From Bacillus sp. FJAT-50079 (GTDB taxonomy: Bacteria; Bacillota; Bacilli; Bacillales; Bacillaceae_C), in NCBI RefSeq assembly GCF_018343515.1, contig NZ_JAGYPD010000005.1, forward strand, positions 140,908 to 204,907: 64,000 nt of DNA. The letters are read 5' to 3'. The stretch's first letter is position 1; every line of letters starts with the position of its first letter. Position numbers and translations under genes: made by a program. The notes beneath the pieces are model-generated. The model was not told where the DNA came from. It did no database searches and worked only from the letters and a program-made list of their open reading frames with translations. Shown here piece by piece: positions 8,223 through 16,642 of the stretch.

Positions 8223-9683
8223 TTATTCCCCTAAGATCGGAGGGCGGCGATGCTTCGTCGCTTGTTCGAAGGCATAGGCGATTTTTAGCAATGTTTTTTC
8301 ACTAAAAGCCGTTCCCGTGAACATGATTCCGAACGGTTCTCCATTTGGAATAAACCCAGCTGGAACGATGACAGACGGATAACCCGCCCGTGCTGCAATG
8401 ACGGAGCCGCGATCTCCGGCAAAGACGATCGCATCTAAACGATCTTTTTGTAATGCATAGTCAATGCCGCGCTTCCGCGATAAATACGAATCTCTTTCTA
8501 AAATACGAATATACTCTTCCTCGACGAGTGTTCCACTTAGCTTTTCGGCTGCTTCGAGTAGTTTTTGTCCGTAAGTTAACGTTTCTTGTGGATACTTATG
8601 ATTAAATGCGATCACATCTTCAAGTGAGCGGATCTGATTCATACTAGCTGTATCTTTTAAATAAGCATTTAAACTCGGCTTAAATTCATACGTTAAAATC
8701 TCAAATCCCCATTGTTCCTTTGCGGATGGAATATTGATTTCATCCACCACCTCTGCTCCTAATTGCCGAAGAACCTGAATCGTTTCTTCATATAGAGAAA
8801 TTTTATGTTTGCTTAACCGCTCAAGAAAATGCCCGCGCGCAACACCGATTCTCATTCCTTTTAAGGAAAGCTCCTTTAGTTCTTCAATAAAGCCATTTGA
8901 GAGCGGATTTGTCAATGTGACGGGATCTTGTACATCTGCACCAACGATCGCCTCCAATACATATGCCGCATCCTTTACCGTTCTTGCCATCGGCCCGGGC
9001 GTATCTTGACTATGAGTAATTGGAATCACTCCTGTTCTGCTCACAAGTCCGACCGTCGGTTTAATCCCTACCAAAGAATTTTTCAAGGAAGGATTTAATA
9101 TTGAACCAGATGTTTCCGTGCCAATTGCCGCTGTCGCAAAATTAGCAGCAGTCGCTGCACCAGAACCGGAGCTTGAGCCGCCAACATCGAATTTTCCGTA
9201 TGGGTTTACCGTTTGTCCACCCCTTGAGCTAAAACCGCTCGGCATCCCAAATGTCATAAAATTGGCCCATTCCGTCATATTCGTTTTGCCTAATAAAATC
9301 GCTCCTGCTCCCCGAAGCTGCGAAGCAACAAATGAATCGTTCATCGCATAATGATCGTTCAATGCCAGCGATCCTGCCGTCGTATGCATTTTATCTCCCG
9401 TATCGATATTATCCTTTAAAAAAATCGGAATGCCATGTAACGGACCTCTTGCGCCATTCCGCTTTCGCTCTGCATCAAGTGCAGCAGCGATATACAAGGC
9501 ATCCGGATTGATTTCAATGACGGAGCGGATCTCTTTATCATATTTACCAACCCGATATAAATACATTTGCACGAGATCAACAGAGGTTAGCTCCCCCTCA
9601 CTTAATTTTTTCTGTAAATCCTCAATTGTTGCCTCCAGCAACCATTCATCATGCCATTTTCTCAGTCGTGGATTTTCCAACAC
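8223..9683 (-). CDS. Amidase (amidase signature family)
   Basis: A 486-aa amidase-signature hydrolase. The Ser-cisSer-Lys triad is visible: Lys in IFLKDN (about 91), Ser in the GGSSSGSG stretch (about 170) and the nucleophile in TETSGSI (about 194). No signal peptide, so cytoplasmic. It resembles GatA in the signature but also the stand-alone amidases that hydrolyse small amides; gatB/gatC are not nearby, so it is not the tRNA amidotransferase subunit. Start is GTG with GGAG 6 nt upstream, immediately after the stop of the MFS gene. It is the last gene of a packed three-gene operon. Substrate unknown. Confidence 0.9.
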   Translation of the reverse strand: MLENPRLRKWHDEWLLEATIEDLQKKLSEGELTSVDLVQMYLYRVGKYDKEIRSVIEINPDALYIAAALDAERKRNGARGPLHGIPIFLKDNIDTGDKMHTTAGSLALNDHYAMNDSFVASQLRGAGAILLGKTNMTEWANFMTFGMPSGFSSRGGQTVNPYGKFDVGGSSSGSGAATAANFATAAIGTETSGSILNPSLKNSLVGIKPTVGLVSRTGVIPITHSQDTPGPMARTVKDAAYVLEAIVGADVQDPVTLTNPLSNGFIEELKELSLKGMRIGVARGHFLERLSKHKISLYEETIQVLRQLGAEVVDEINIPSAKEQWGFEILTYEFKPSLNAYLKDTASMNQIRSLEDVIAFNHKYPQETLTYGQKLLEAAEKLSGTLVEEEYIRILERDSYLSRKRGIDYALQKDRLDAIVFAGDRGSVIAARAGYPSVIVPAGFIPNGEPFGIMFTGTAFSEKTLLKIAYAFEQATKHRRPPILGE

Positions 9684-10220
9684 CTACATCTCCTTTTCAA
9701 CAATTTTTAAAATAAAAAAGCCACTCACAAATAAAATGAAAGAGCTAATATAAAAAATAAGATCAAGCGTAAATAAATCAATCAAGAAACCGCCGAGCAT
9801 GATCGCAATCGCCGAAAAAATCGATGTCCAAAAATGATAGCGTCCAATCGCAGCGCCTCGGCCCCTACCTTGAGTAAAATCAGCAAGCAAAGCCTTTTCA
9901 CTCGTTTTCTGCATTGCTCCAACCATTCCTAAGACGACTTGCAATACGTACACTTGCCATACCATTGTAACAATCGGAAAAAATAAGATAAGTATCGCCA
10001 TCCCCCAGCTATTAAGGAGTAAAAAGAACTTTCTGCCGATACGGTCCGATAGTTTTCCGATGAAAATATGCACGAAAGCAGCGCTCATTGTGAAAAGCCC
10101 ATATGATATCCCATACTGAAGAAACCCGCCACCGACCTCCTTGATGAAAATTAAATAGAAAGGAAAGACAAGACTGCTGCCAAGCATCGCAATGCTTTGA
10201 GAGATAATAATCCATCTCAT
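9684..10220 (-). CDS. Half-length MFS transporter-like protein
   Basis: A 178-aa protein with about six membrane helices, equal to the N-terminal half of a 12-helix major facilitator. The MFS motif A is present as GKLSDRIGRK (about residues 54-63). The frame ends cleanly with a stop that abuts the next gene, and upstream it overlaps the oxidase stop by 4 nt, so the short length looks settled rather than a fresh break. It could be a relic kept for translational coupling, or a six-helix protein acting as a dimer. No second MFS half is found downstream. Confidence 0.75.
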   Translation of the reverse strand: MRWIIISQSIAMLGSSLVFPFYLIFIKEVGGGFLQYGISYGLFTMSAAFVHIFIGKLSDRIGRKFFLLLNSWGMAILILFFPIVTMVWQVYVLQVVLGMVGAMQKTSEKALLADFTQGRGRGAAIGRYHFWTSIFSAIAIMLGGFLIDLFTLDLIFYISSFILFVSGFFILKIVEKEM

Positions 10221-11656
10221 CGTCCATATTCCTCATAAAATTGGTTCATAAAAAGCTCCTTAGGGTCATATTCTCGTTTTTTCTGAAAAAATCTGTCTGC
10301 TTGCGGATAGGCTGTTTTCATTTGCTCCTTCGTTGGATAATGGTAATAAGGCAAATAATAGCTTCCATTCATCTCCAACGTGAGGTCGACGATTTTTCTA
10401 ACTACGTCACCTGTTCGTTCAATCTCCTTTTGTGAGATTCCTTGATTAATAAGAAACACAAGTGCAAACATATCTTCCTTTGCATAAGACAAATAAGCCT
10501 CTTCATTTTTCGGAACGTAACGAACTGTAATATTAAGGACGTTCAATTTCTCCGTTTTTAACAAATCTCGCAAGCGATCAATAAATTCAGGAAAGGCATC
10601 AAATGGAACGAAATATTCTTGCAGAATGTCTGTGTCATTTTTTCCGTCATAGTCTAAAAACTGAACTTCAGGACGCATCACATTATTTCTTGAAATCCAT
10701 TCTTCTTTACCATCTTTAAACGCTTGTTTTTGAACGAACCAAACGAAATTTTTCCCCCAATCAGAATGACGTGATAAGCCGAAGGCAAATTTATTCCTTC
10801 GCACATATTTTTCATCCAACAGCTCGTTATAATCATTCACATCTATATCAGTTTTATAATAATTAGTCACATACATGTCCGTTAAAAAATGATTCGGGGC
10901 GATCGAAATTCTTGAGTTATGCAGATCAATATCAGGGTTCGCCAATATCTCTTTCCTAAAATATTGCGGATATTGCCGATAATCAATCCACTCATACTTC
11001 GCTTGATAAACGACGTCATCCGTCAGTTCAATATCTACTTCTAAAATGACACCGAATAGACCATATCCACCGTTCACAAGCCGAAACAGCTCGGCGTTCT
11101 CCGTTCTGCTAACATGTAAAATCTCACCTTTAGCGTTCATTAGCCGAAATGAGCGAATGCTTTCAATTAGTGGACCAAAACGAATATCCCTTCCATGAAC
11201 ATTCACGCTCATTGAGCCACCAATTGTAAAAATATTTGGCGCTTGCATCGTTTTAATCGATAGATTGTAAGGGTTGATCGCTTCTTGAACATCTGCCCAC
11301 GTCGCCCCGCTCTGCACCGTAATCAATTTTTCCTCTGGCAACACTTCGATGACCCGATTATACGTCGTCATATCAAGCACAATTGCATCTTTATAATATG
11401 TATGCCCACCTTGACTATGCTGCTTTCCCGCAATCGAAATATGTAATTTATTCTCTTTTGCTTCCTGTAAAATTTCCTTTATTTGTTCCGTTTCTTGACC
11501 TTGTTTCACTTCCTTTACTTTGGTCGGTACTAATCTTCCAACATCAGTCATAAGCAGCTCATCGGCATTTTTAGACTCGAAGGAATAAAGAAAAACTGCC
11601 GCATAAAAAATAATGAACAAGATAACGAGAATGGTGATGATTTTTCTTCGCTTCAC
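10217..11656 (-). CDS. Membrane-anchored FAD-binding oxidase
   Basis: A 479-aa protein with an N-terminal membrane helix (about 4-22) and a PF01565-type FAD domain: GKQHSQGGH and SGATWADVQ (about 80-130) and FTIGGSMSVNVHGRD (about 145-160). It is related to the alditol/gulonolactone/glycolate oxidase superfamily; substrate unknown. I chose the GTG at 11656 because GGAGGTG lies 6 nt before it; an upstream ATG at 11674 with AGGAG is possible. It is the first gene of the oxidase, half-MFS, amidase operon and overlaps the next gene by 4 nt. The catalytic domain probably lies outside the membrane given the helix near the basic N-terminus. Confidence 0.85.
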   Translation of the reverse strand: MKRRKIITILVILFIIFYAAVFLYSFESKNADELLMTDVGRLVPTKVKEVKQGQETEQIKEILQEAKENKLHISIAGKQHSQGGHTYYKDAIVLDMTTYNRVIEVLPEEKLITVQSGATWADVQEAINPYNLSIKTMQAPNIFTIGGSMSVNVHGRDIRFGPLIESIRSFRLMNAKGEILHVSRTENAELFRLVNGGYGLFGVILEVDIELTDDVVYQAKYEWIDYRQYPQYFRKEILANPDIDLHNSRISIAPNHFLTDMYVTNYYKTDIDVNDYNELLDEKYVRRNKFAFGLSRHSDWGKNFVWFVQKQAFKDGKEEWISRNNVMRPEVQFLDYDGKNDTDILQEYFVPFDAFPEFIDRLRDLLKTEKLNVLNITVRYVPKNEEAYLSYAKEDMFALVFLINQGISQKEIERTGDVVRKIVDLTLEMNGSYYLPYYHYPTKEQMKTAYPQADRFFQKKREYDPKELFMNQFYEEYGR

Positions 11657-11733
11657 ACCGCACCTCCGAAACATGATTACTCCTAGTTTAACGCAGTTCT
11701 TAGATAGATAGGGATGAATTTTCAAAAATAGTC

Positions 11734-11762
11734 TTGCAAATATGAGATGCCTTTGCTAATAT
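11734..11762 (+). promoter_or_regulatory. Promoter of the padR-DUF2812 operon
   Basis: TTGCAA (11734-11739), a 17-nt spacer and TAATAT (11757-11762). The -10 runs into the operator at 11761-11792. Confidence 0.8.
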
Positions 11763-11792
11763 ATCGTTATACGATATATCGACAATCGATAT
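11761..11792. promoter_or_regulatory. Double palindromic operator (PadR)
   Basis: Two inverted repeats of the same arm sit end to end: ATATCG-TTATA-CGATAT (11761-11777) and ATATCG-ACAAT-CGATAT (11776-11792), sharing two bases. They cover the end of the -10 box and the transcription start. The likely binder is the PadR protein encoded 22 nt downstream, by autorepression. Confidence 0.8.
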
Positions 11793-11813
11793 AACAAAGC
11801 AGGTGAATCGCTA

Positions 11814-12158
11814 TTGAAAAAAATTGAAGACTTTTTACCATTGTCACAAGCTACGTATTATATTTTATTATCACTGCGCGAAGTTCGCCATGGATACGCG
11901 ATTATGCAAGATGTTGAAGAAATAAGCCACGGGGAAGTCACAATGGGACCCGGGACTTTATATGGAGCTCTCGGTAAACTAGAAAAGCAAATGATTATAA
12001 CAAATGCGAACATCGATGTGGGAGATCGCCGCAAATATTATAAGCTCACATCTCTTGGGAAAGAGGTACTTCAATTGGAATATAAACGGCTTCAATCACT
12101 CGTAAAAAATGCGGAGAACTTTATAAAAGAACTGGAAGGTGAAGATAATGACAATTAA
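11814..12158 (+). CDS. PadR-family transcriptional regulator
   Basis: A 114-aa PadR repressor with an N-terminal winged helix (about 10-85; HGYAIMQDVEE, GPGTLYGALGKLEK, DRRKYYKLTSLGKEVL) and a short C-terminal helix for dimerisation. The start is TTG, preceded by CAGGTG. It is transcribed from a promoter overlapped by two palindromes and overlaps the DUF2812 gene by 11 nt. PadR proteins of this type usually repress their own operon and respond to a small ligand or membrane stress; the ligand is unknown. Confidence 0.93.
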   Translation: MKKIEDFLPLSQATYYILLSLREVRHGYAIMQDVEEISHGEVTMGPGTLYGALGKLEKQMIITNANIDVGDRRKYYKLTSLGKEVLQLEYKRLQSLVKNAENFIKELEGEDNDN

Positions 12159-12657
12159 AAAGTTTAAACTTTTCCTTGCTTCAGATGTTGAAAAGGAAGA
12201 ACAATGGTTGACAGATATGTCGCGTAAAGGTCTTCACTTAATAAATTATCGGCTGGGAATGTATTATTTTGAAGAAAATCCAGATGAGTCCTATGTGTAC
12301 CAAATCGATTTTCGTGAGGCTGATGATGAGTATATACAATTGTATAAAGATGCCGGCTGGGAACATATTGACAGTTTCATCGATCGTTTTCACTATTTTC
12401 GCACAGAAACGAATATCGAAGGAACAAAAAAGATTTACTCCGATCATGAGTCGGTAAAAGAAACACTTCAGCGAATGATGACGTTTTATATTACCTTCTT
12501 CTTCGCCATGGTGGCATCACAGATCGGTCTGGTTGCGACATGGAAGGGACACCCTTTACAAGTGACTGCTGCAATACTTATCGGACTTGTATTCTTACTT
12601 TATTTGTACCTCTTCTTTTCTCTCAAACGAAAAATAAGTTTCTATCAAGACAAATAG
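12148..12657 (+). CDS. DUF2812 membrane protein
   Basis: A 169-aa protein with an N-terminal soluble DUF2812 domain (KKFKLFLASDVEKEEQWLTDMS at the start, then YQIDFRE and the AGWEHI segment) and two C-terminal membrane helices (about 112-130 and 137-158). ATG at 12148 has GGAAGG 8 nt upstream; an in-frame GTG at 12139 lacks a site. DUF2812 genes are typically partnered with padR, as here. Their function is not established; one idea is that the soluble part senses a signal and controls the PadR partner. Confidence 0.9.
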   Translation: MTIKKFKLFLASDVEKEEQWLTDMSRKGLHLINYRLGMYYFEENPDESYVYQIDFREADDEYIQLYKDAGWEHIDSFIDRFHYFRTETNIEGTKKIYSDHESVKETLQRMMTFYITFFFAMVASQIGLVATWKGHPLQVTAAILIGLVFLLYLYLFFSLKRKISFYQDK

Positions 12658-12670
12658 GAAAAATTCATTT

Positions 12671-12714
12671 ACCGAATTCCGTTTGAAAAAAAGCAACGGA
12701 ATTCGGTATTTTTT
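12671..12714 (+). terminator. Terminator after DUF2812
   Basis: ACCGAATTCCGTT (12671-12683) pairs perfectly with AACGGAATTCGGT (12695-12707), followed by TATTTTTT. Confidence 0.92.
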
Positions 12715-12779
12715 AAACTTACAAAAACCAGCCGAGCCTCTGCCTCGTCTAATCATTAGAAAACAAGGAGGTATTCAAT

Positions 12780-13313
12780 TTGAATGAGTTTGTTACTGAA
12801 GCGCTTCAGGCAGACGACATCGATTCACTGTTTGATCAAATGATGACCGATTACGGGCAGGACATCCTGCAGCTTACATATTCGTATGTGAAAAACAACG
12901 CGATTGCGGAAGATTTAACGCAAGAAATTTTTGTGAAATGCTATAAAGCATTACCGAGTTTTGAGCGCCGTTCCAATCCGCGTACATGGTTATGGCGAAT
13001 TGCGATCAACCATTGTAAAGATTATTTACGGAGCTGGCATCACCGCAATGTCATGCTGACATATGAAAAAGAGGTCGAGCCTGCTTCGTCCGAAGAGGTC
13101 GTTGAACAAACGGTCCTAAAATCAGAAGAAGATGCGCAATTAATCAACGCTATATTGCAGTTGTCGATGAAATATCGCGAGCCTATTTATTTATTCTATT
13201 TTCAAGAGCTGTCGATAAAAGAGATTGAATCGCTCACTGGTGTTAAAAGAAACACAATCAAAACACGGATGCGACGCGCGCTAGCACTTTTAAAAGAAAG
13301 CTTGGAAGGATGA
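12780..13313 (+). CDS. ECF-type RNA polymerase sigma factor
   Basis: A 177-aa ECF sigma factor. Region 2 spans about 28-95 (AEDLTQEIFVKCYKALPSF, TWLWRIAINHCKDYLR) and region 4 about 120-172 (KYREPIYLFYFQELSIKEIE, VKRNTIKTRMRRAL). The start is TTG, 9 nt after AAGGAGG. It overlaps the PadR-like gene by 4 nt, and no classical anti-sigma with a zinc or RsgI domain follows. The next two proteins take the position usually held by the anti-sigma factor. Its regulon is unknown; from the neighbours an envelope role is likely. Confidence 0.93.
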   Translation: MNEFVTEALQADDIDSLFDQMMTDYGQDILQLTYSYVKNNAIAEDLTQEIFVKCYKALPSFERRSNPRTWLWRIAINHCKDYLRSWHHRNVMLTYEKEVEPASSEEVVEQTVLKSEEDAQLINAILQLSMKYREPIYLFYFQELSIKEIESLTGVKRNTIKTRMRRALALLKESLEG

Positions 13314-13729
13314 GGAAAATGGAAGAACGGTTACAGAAACTAAAAAATAAAAAAATTTCAAGTGAGCTGAAATTTACTGAACGCCACCGCCAGAATATTT
13401 ATAAAGCCATTCAAAGAGAAGAAGAAAAGGACGAGGATGTATTACTAGCGGTTTTACAGCTGCTCACTCATAAAAAAACTGGATTTGAATTGCTTGAGAA
13501 ATTAATTGGACGGGGGCTTAAAAAGTTCGAAGACGAGGAAGGCTCCCTTTATCCTTTACTTCATGAACTTGAACAAAAGGAATACATCGTTTCAGAATGG
13601 AACAATGAGAAGCAAAAGTACTACCGACTGAACGAAAAAGGCAAACGCTTTTTGAAAAAAGCCGAAACCAAACTTAGACGATCCAAATCACTAAATGAAC
13701 TTTTGCGAGGTGGTTTGCTATATGAATGA
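13310..13729 (+). CDS. PadR-like winged-helix protein with N-terminal extension
   Basis: A 139-aa protein. Residues about 40-128 form a PadR-type winged helix (LLAVLQLLTHKKTGFELLEKL, EGSLYPLLHELEQKEYI, YYRLNEKGKRFLKKA). A charged 40-residue N-terminal extension is unlike ordinary PadR proteins. It overlaps the sigma gene upstream and the HAAS-SEDS gene downstream, so all three are translationally coupled. It may be a DNA-binding repressor of this operon or bind the sigma factor; the sequence does not decide. The basic C-terminal tail (KAETKLRRSKS) is unusual. Confidence 0.82.
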   Translation: MRKMEERLQKLKNKKISSELKFTERHRQNIYKAIQREEEKDEDVLLAVLQLLTHKKTGFELLEKLIGRGLKKFEDEEGSLYPLLHELEQKEYIVSEWNNEKQKYYRLNEKGKRFLKKAETKLRRSKSLNELLRGGLLYE

Positions 13730-14984
13730 CAAGAATTCATTTTTACAGCGTGTGAAAAATCAAATCAAATCTGCCGAAGCGAAGCAATTCGTTGCGAAGG
13801 AGCTGGACCATCATATTGAAAAGAAAGTAGAGCAGTTGATCGATGCTGGTAATGAGAGAGATGTAGCTGAATTGAAGGCTGTTCAACAAATGGGCGATCC
13901 AATTAAGCTCGGATTGAAAATGGGCCACTTGCATCGGCCAAAAGTGGATTGGGGTTTAATCAGTCTGTTTATTTTCTTGCAATTAATCGGATTGTTGCCA
14001 CTTTTAGTCACAAGTTCTAAATACCAACCATCTATTTATCAACAAACAACGAGTATATTCTTTGGTATTGTTTGTGCCATTTGCCTTATGCTATTTGATT
14101 ACCGCAAATTAAAAGAAAAATGGTGGCTCATCATTGGGGCGTTCGGTGTGATTTTAATGGTATTTTTCTATTTTGGTACGTATGTAAATGGAAATCCCTA
14201 CATTCGCTTTGGACCTTTTAAAACGAATTCCATCATTGTCTTACCTTTCCTATTCATTAGTTGGGCCGGAGTGTTTTATCAATATACTCGCCGATATGTT
14301 CTCATAACTGGGATATTTCTTTTTTCCGTGCTGCTCTATGCACCGATAAGCGTTTTCTCTAATTTATTTATCTACATCGTGGTTGTCTTTGCGATGTACA
14401 TATGGACGATTCGAAAACATAGAAAACGAGTGATTGGGACATTCATCGCTTGGATCATCGGAACGATTATTATTTTTATCTGGAAATACAATGAATATTA
14501 TATGAAACATCGATTATTAGGTTTTTTATTTCCCGAACAGCATGCAAACGAATCTGGATATCTAAATATACAAATCAAAAAATATTTATCCGAAGCAGGT
14601 TGGCTTGGGCAAAAAAGGAATCTTGAGCATTTTCTGCTTCCAGAATCACATACTGATTTTGCATTTGTAACTTTTACTTATTCATTTGGGTGGATTTTTT
14701 CCATTCTGCTCATTTTATTCCTTGCAACAATTACAATGAGAATGTTCTGGATTTCTAGAAAGGTCGTCGATCCATTCGGCCAGCTGATTATTATCGGAGC
14801 AGTCACTCTTTATTCTGTCCCCTTTGTTTACAATATTGCAATGGTGCTTGGTTTACTGCCACTTGCAGGCATCGGACTGCCATTCATCAGTTACGGAACC
14901 GTCCATGTTTTAATTAATTCCATGTTGATCGGGCTTGTTCTTAGCGTGTATCGACGTAAGGATTTATTCACAACTGCCGCATAA
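13722..14984 (+). CDS. SEDS (FtsW/RodA/SpoVE) protein with N-terminal HAAS domain
   Basis: A 420-aa membrane protein. Residues about 1-75 form a soluble helical HAAS/permease-prefix domain (HHIEKKVEQLIDAGNERDVAE, AVQQMGDPIKLG). The rest has about ten membrane helices with SEDS signatures: PESHTDFAFV (about 305-315) and LPLAGIGLPFISYG near the C-terminus. FtsW/RodA proteins are peptidoglycan glycosyltransferases, and the conserved Glu/His/Thr/Asp cluster is kept, so activity is plausible. ATG at 13722 follows GCGAGGTGG and overlaps the upstream stop by 8 nt. The HAAS domain is known for partnering PadR proteins, so this gene links a cell-wall enzyme to regulation by its neighbours. Confidence 0.88.
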   Translation: MNDKNSFLQRVKNQIKSAEAKQFVAKELDHHIEKKVEQLIDAGNERDVAELKAVQQMGDPIKLGLKMGHLHRPKVDWGLISLFIFLQLIGLLPLLVTSSKYQPSIYQQTTSIFFGIVCAICLMLFDYRKLKEKWWLIIGAFGVILMVFFYFGTYVNGNPYIRFGPFKTNSIIVLPFLFISWAGVFYQYTRRYVLITGIFLFSVLLYAPISVFSNLFIYIVVVFAMYIWTIRKHRKRVIGTFIAWIIGTIIIFIWKYNEYYMKHRLLGFLFPEQHANESGYLNIQIKKYLSEAGWLGQKRNLEHFLLPESHTDFAFVTFTYSFGWIFSILLILFLATITMRMFWISRKVVDPFGQLIIIGAVTLYSVPFVYNIAMVLGLLPLAGIGLPFISYGTVHVLINSMLIGLVLSVYRRKDLFTTAA

Positions 14985-14996
14985 TAGGAGTTTATT

Positions 14997-15530
14997 ATGA
15001 TAGAGTTCATCATATTAATAGGAATCATCACTCTTTTAGTCTTGGATTTTATAAGACATAGAAAAAAACAGCCACTACGAAGAATTATTTTTTATAGCTT
15101 TCTGTTTTATGGATTGTACGTCTTAAAGCTAACGACAGGTTTTTTCATCTTTCCTCCCATTCAAGAGGCAAGATTAATTAGAATTCAACCGATCCCCTTT
15201 TATTTTATCGCGGACTGGGTGCAAATGTACCAACATCAAGGGTTCAATTGGTTTTTCTGGAATTCTGTTAAATTAACGTTTTATAATTTGATCATGCTTG
15301 CACCACTCGGCATTTATTTATCATTATTATTTCGGGTGAAAAATTGGAAAAAGGCGACATTGATCGTTTTCCTCACAAGCTTAACGATTGAAACAATGCA
15401 GCTTATTCTCAGCCATTTTGGACTTATTTCAGCTAGAACTTTCAATGTTGACGATTTATTGTTGAATACACTTGGGGGCTTGGTTGGCTTCATTGTTTGG
15501 AATACCGCTATCAGTTATTTAAGAAAATAA
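14997..15530 (+). CDS. VanZ-family membrane protein
   Basis: A 177-aa protein with about five membrane helices and the VanZ signature region (NLIMLAPLGIYL, then TIETMQLILS and FNVDDLLLNTLGGLVGF). VanZ proteins contribute to glycopeptide (teicoplanin) tolerance in enterococci; many Bacillus paralogues have unknown roles at the envelope. ATG lies 6 nt after TAGGAG and 12 nt after the SEDS stop, so it is the last gene of the sigma, PadR, HAAS-SEDS, VanZ operon. Confidence 0.9.
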   Translation: MIEFIILIGIITLLVLDFIRHRKKQPLRRIIFYSFLFYGLYVLKLTTGFFIFPPIQEARLIRIQPIPFYFIADWVQMYQHQGFNWFFWNSVKLTFYNLIMLAPLGIYLSLLFRVKNWKKATLIVFLTSLTIETMQLILSHFGLISARTFNVDDLLLNTLGGLVGFIVWNTAISYLRK

Positions 15531-15531
15531 A

Positions 15532-15566
15532 AAAATGGCTCAGAGGAAACTCCAAGCCATTTTTTT
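15532..15566. terminator. Bidirectional terminator between vanZ-like and chemotaxis-type genes
   Basis: AAAAATGGCT and AGCCATTTTTTT pair around an imperfect AGAGGAAACTCC loop; U-tracts exist on both strands. It serves two convergent genes. Confidence 0.85.
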
Positions 15567-16503
15567 ATCTTTGCAACTGCAAAATTCCACTTTCCAGGCG
15601 TTCGTCCACTTCCTTGGCATCTTCAATATGCTCAACAATTTTTTCATGGGCAATTGTAAACAAATTTCGCGCTTCTTGGAGCTCTTTTCTCACTGCCTCT
15701 GATAATTGTCTTTGTTCTTCAATCAAATCTTGGATAGAGCCGATGTTGATTTGACTTTCTTCAACTGTTTTTAAGATCTCTTCAATTTTATCGGACGTTT
15801 TAAAACTCACTTGAATGCCTTTATCAATTAATTGGGCACTTTTCTGTGTTGCAGTTAAAGCACTTTCAATCTCTTCTTGGAGTGAGGTTGTTAATGATTG
15901 AATATTTGCTGTACTGTCAGCTGTGCTTTCCGCAAGCTTCCGAACTTCTTGGGCAACAACAGCAAACCCTTTTCCTGAATCTCCCGCTCTTGCTGCTTCA
16001 ATTGAAGCATTCAATGCTAATAAATTCGTTTGTGCCGCGATGTCCTCAATCACGCCAACAATCGATTGAATTTCAACGGAGCGCTCGCTTAAATTGGTCA
16101 TATTACGCTCAGACGCAATGATTTGCTCACCAAGCTCTTGAATGACATCGGCCGTATTATTAACATCCTCTGCCCCTTCTTGTGAATCATTAACCTTTTT
16201 AATTGCCAGCTTATGTAATGAAACCCCTTTTTCATACAATTCATTCGACTTATCGATTGTTTTTTCACTTAATGTCGATACGTTTTGGAACCTTTCTTCA
16301 AGTAAACTTACCGCATCTTCAAGTTCATGGTGCTGTGAATTTACTTTCTCATGTTGCTGAACCGCTACATTTAGTTCTTCTTTTATTTTCAAAATCCACG
16401 CTTGATTTTCTTCTTCTTTTAATTTGTTTTCTTCTTTTAATTGTTCCAATTCCAATTGCAACTGTTCCATCTGTTTTTGGCTTTCTTTTTTCTTCTTAAA
16501 CAT
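15565..16503 (-). CDS. Soluble methyl-accepting chemotaxis-type signalling protein
   Basis: A 312-aa cytoplasmic protein with no membrane segment. A coiled coil (about 5-75) leads into the MCP signalling hairpin, whose conserved tip reads [20 protein letters not shown] followed by [20 protein letters not shown] (about 155-195), the CheA/CheW contact region. No PAS, globin or other input domain is seen. It resembles soluble receptors such as YfmS of B. subtilis. Its target may be CheA arrays or another partner. ATG follows GGAGGAAGG. It is a single gene between two terminators. Confidence 0.9.
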   Translation of the reverse strand: MFKKKKESQKQMEQLQLELEQLKEENKLKEEENQAWILKIKEELNVAVQQHEKVNSQHHELEDAVSLLEERFQNVSTLSEKTIDKSNELYEKGVSLHKLAIKKVNDSQEGAEDVNNTADVIQELGEQIIASERNMTNLSERSVEIQSIVGVIEDIAAQTNLLALNASIEAARAGDSGKGFAVVAQEVRKLAESTADSTANIQSLTTSLQEEIESALTATQKSAQLIDKGIQVSFKTSDKIEEILKTVEESQINIGSIQDLIEEQRQLSEAVRKELQEARNLFTIAHEKIVEHIEDAKEVDERLESGILQLQR

Positions 16504-16594
16504 GACCTTCCTCCTACCCCCTTGTTACTCACATCATAGCATATTTTTCCAACAAAATCCGCAATTCTTTTGGAAAAACTGTCGACTTCTGTCA

Positions 16595-16638
16595 GAAAAA
16601 ATACCCGATAAAAGGCATTATTACCTGTTATCGGGTAT
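16595..16638 (-). terminator. Terminator of the SAM-riboswitch operon
   Basis: ATACCCGATAAAAGG (16601-16615) pairs with CCTGTTATCGGGTAT (16624-16638) with one mismatch; TTTTTTCTG follows on the minus strand. It lies 4 nt after the synthetase stop. Confidence 0.93.
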
Positions 16639-16642
16639 CCTT

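Noticed and set aside
8223..9683. GatA subunit of the Glu-tRNA amidotransferase
   Set aside because: gatC and gatB are absent and the partners are an oxidase and a half-MFS gene.
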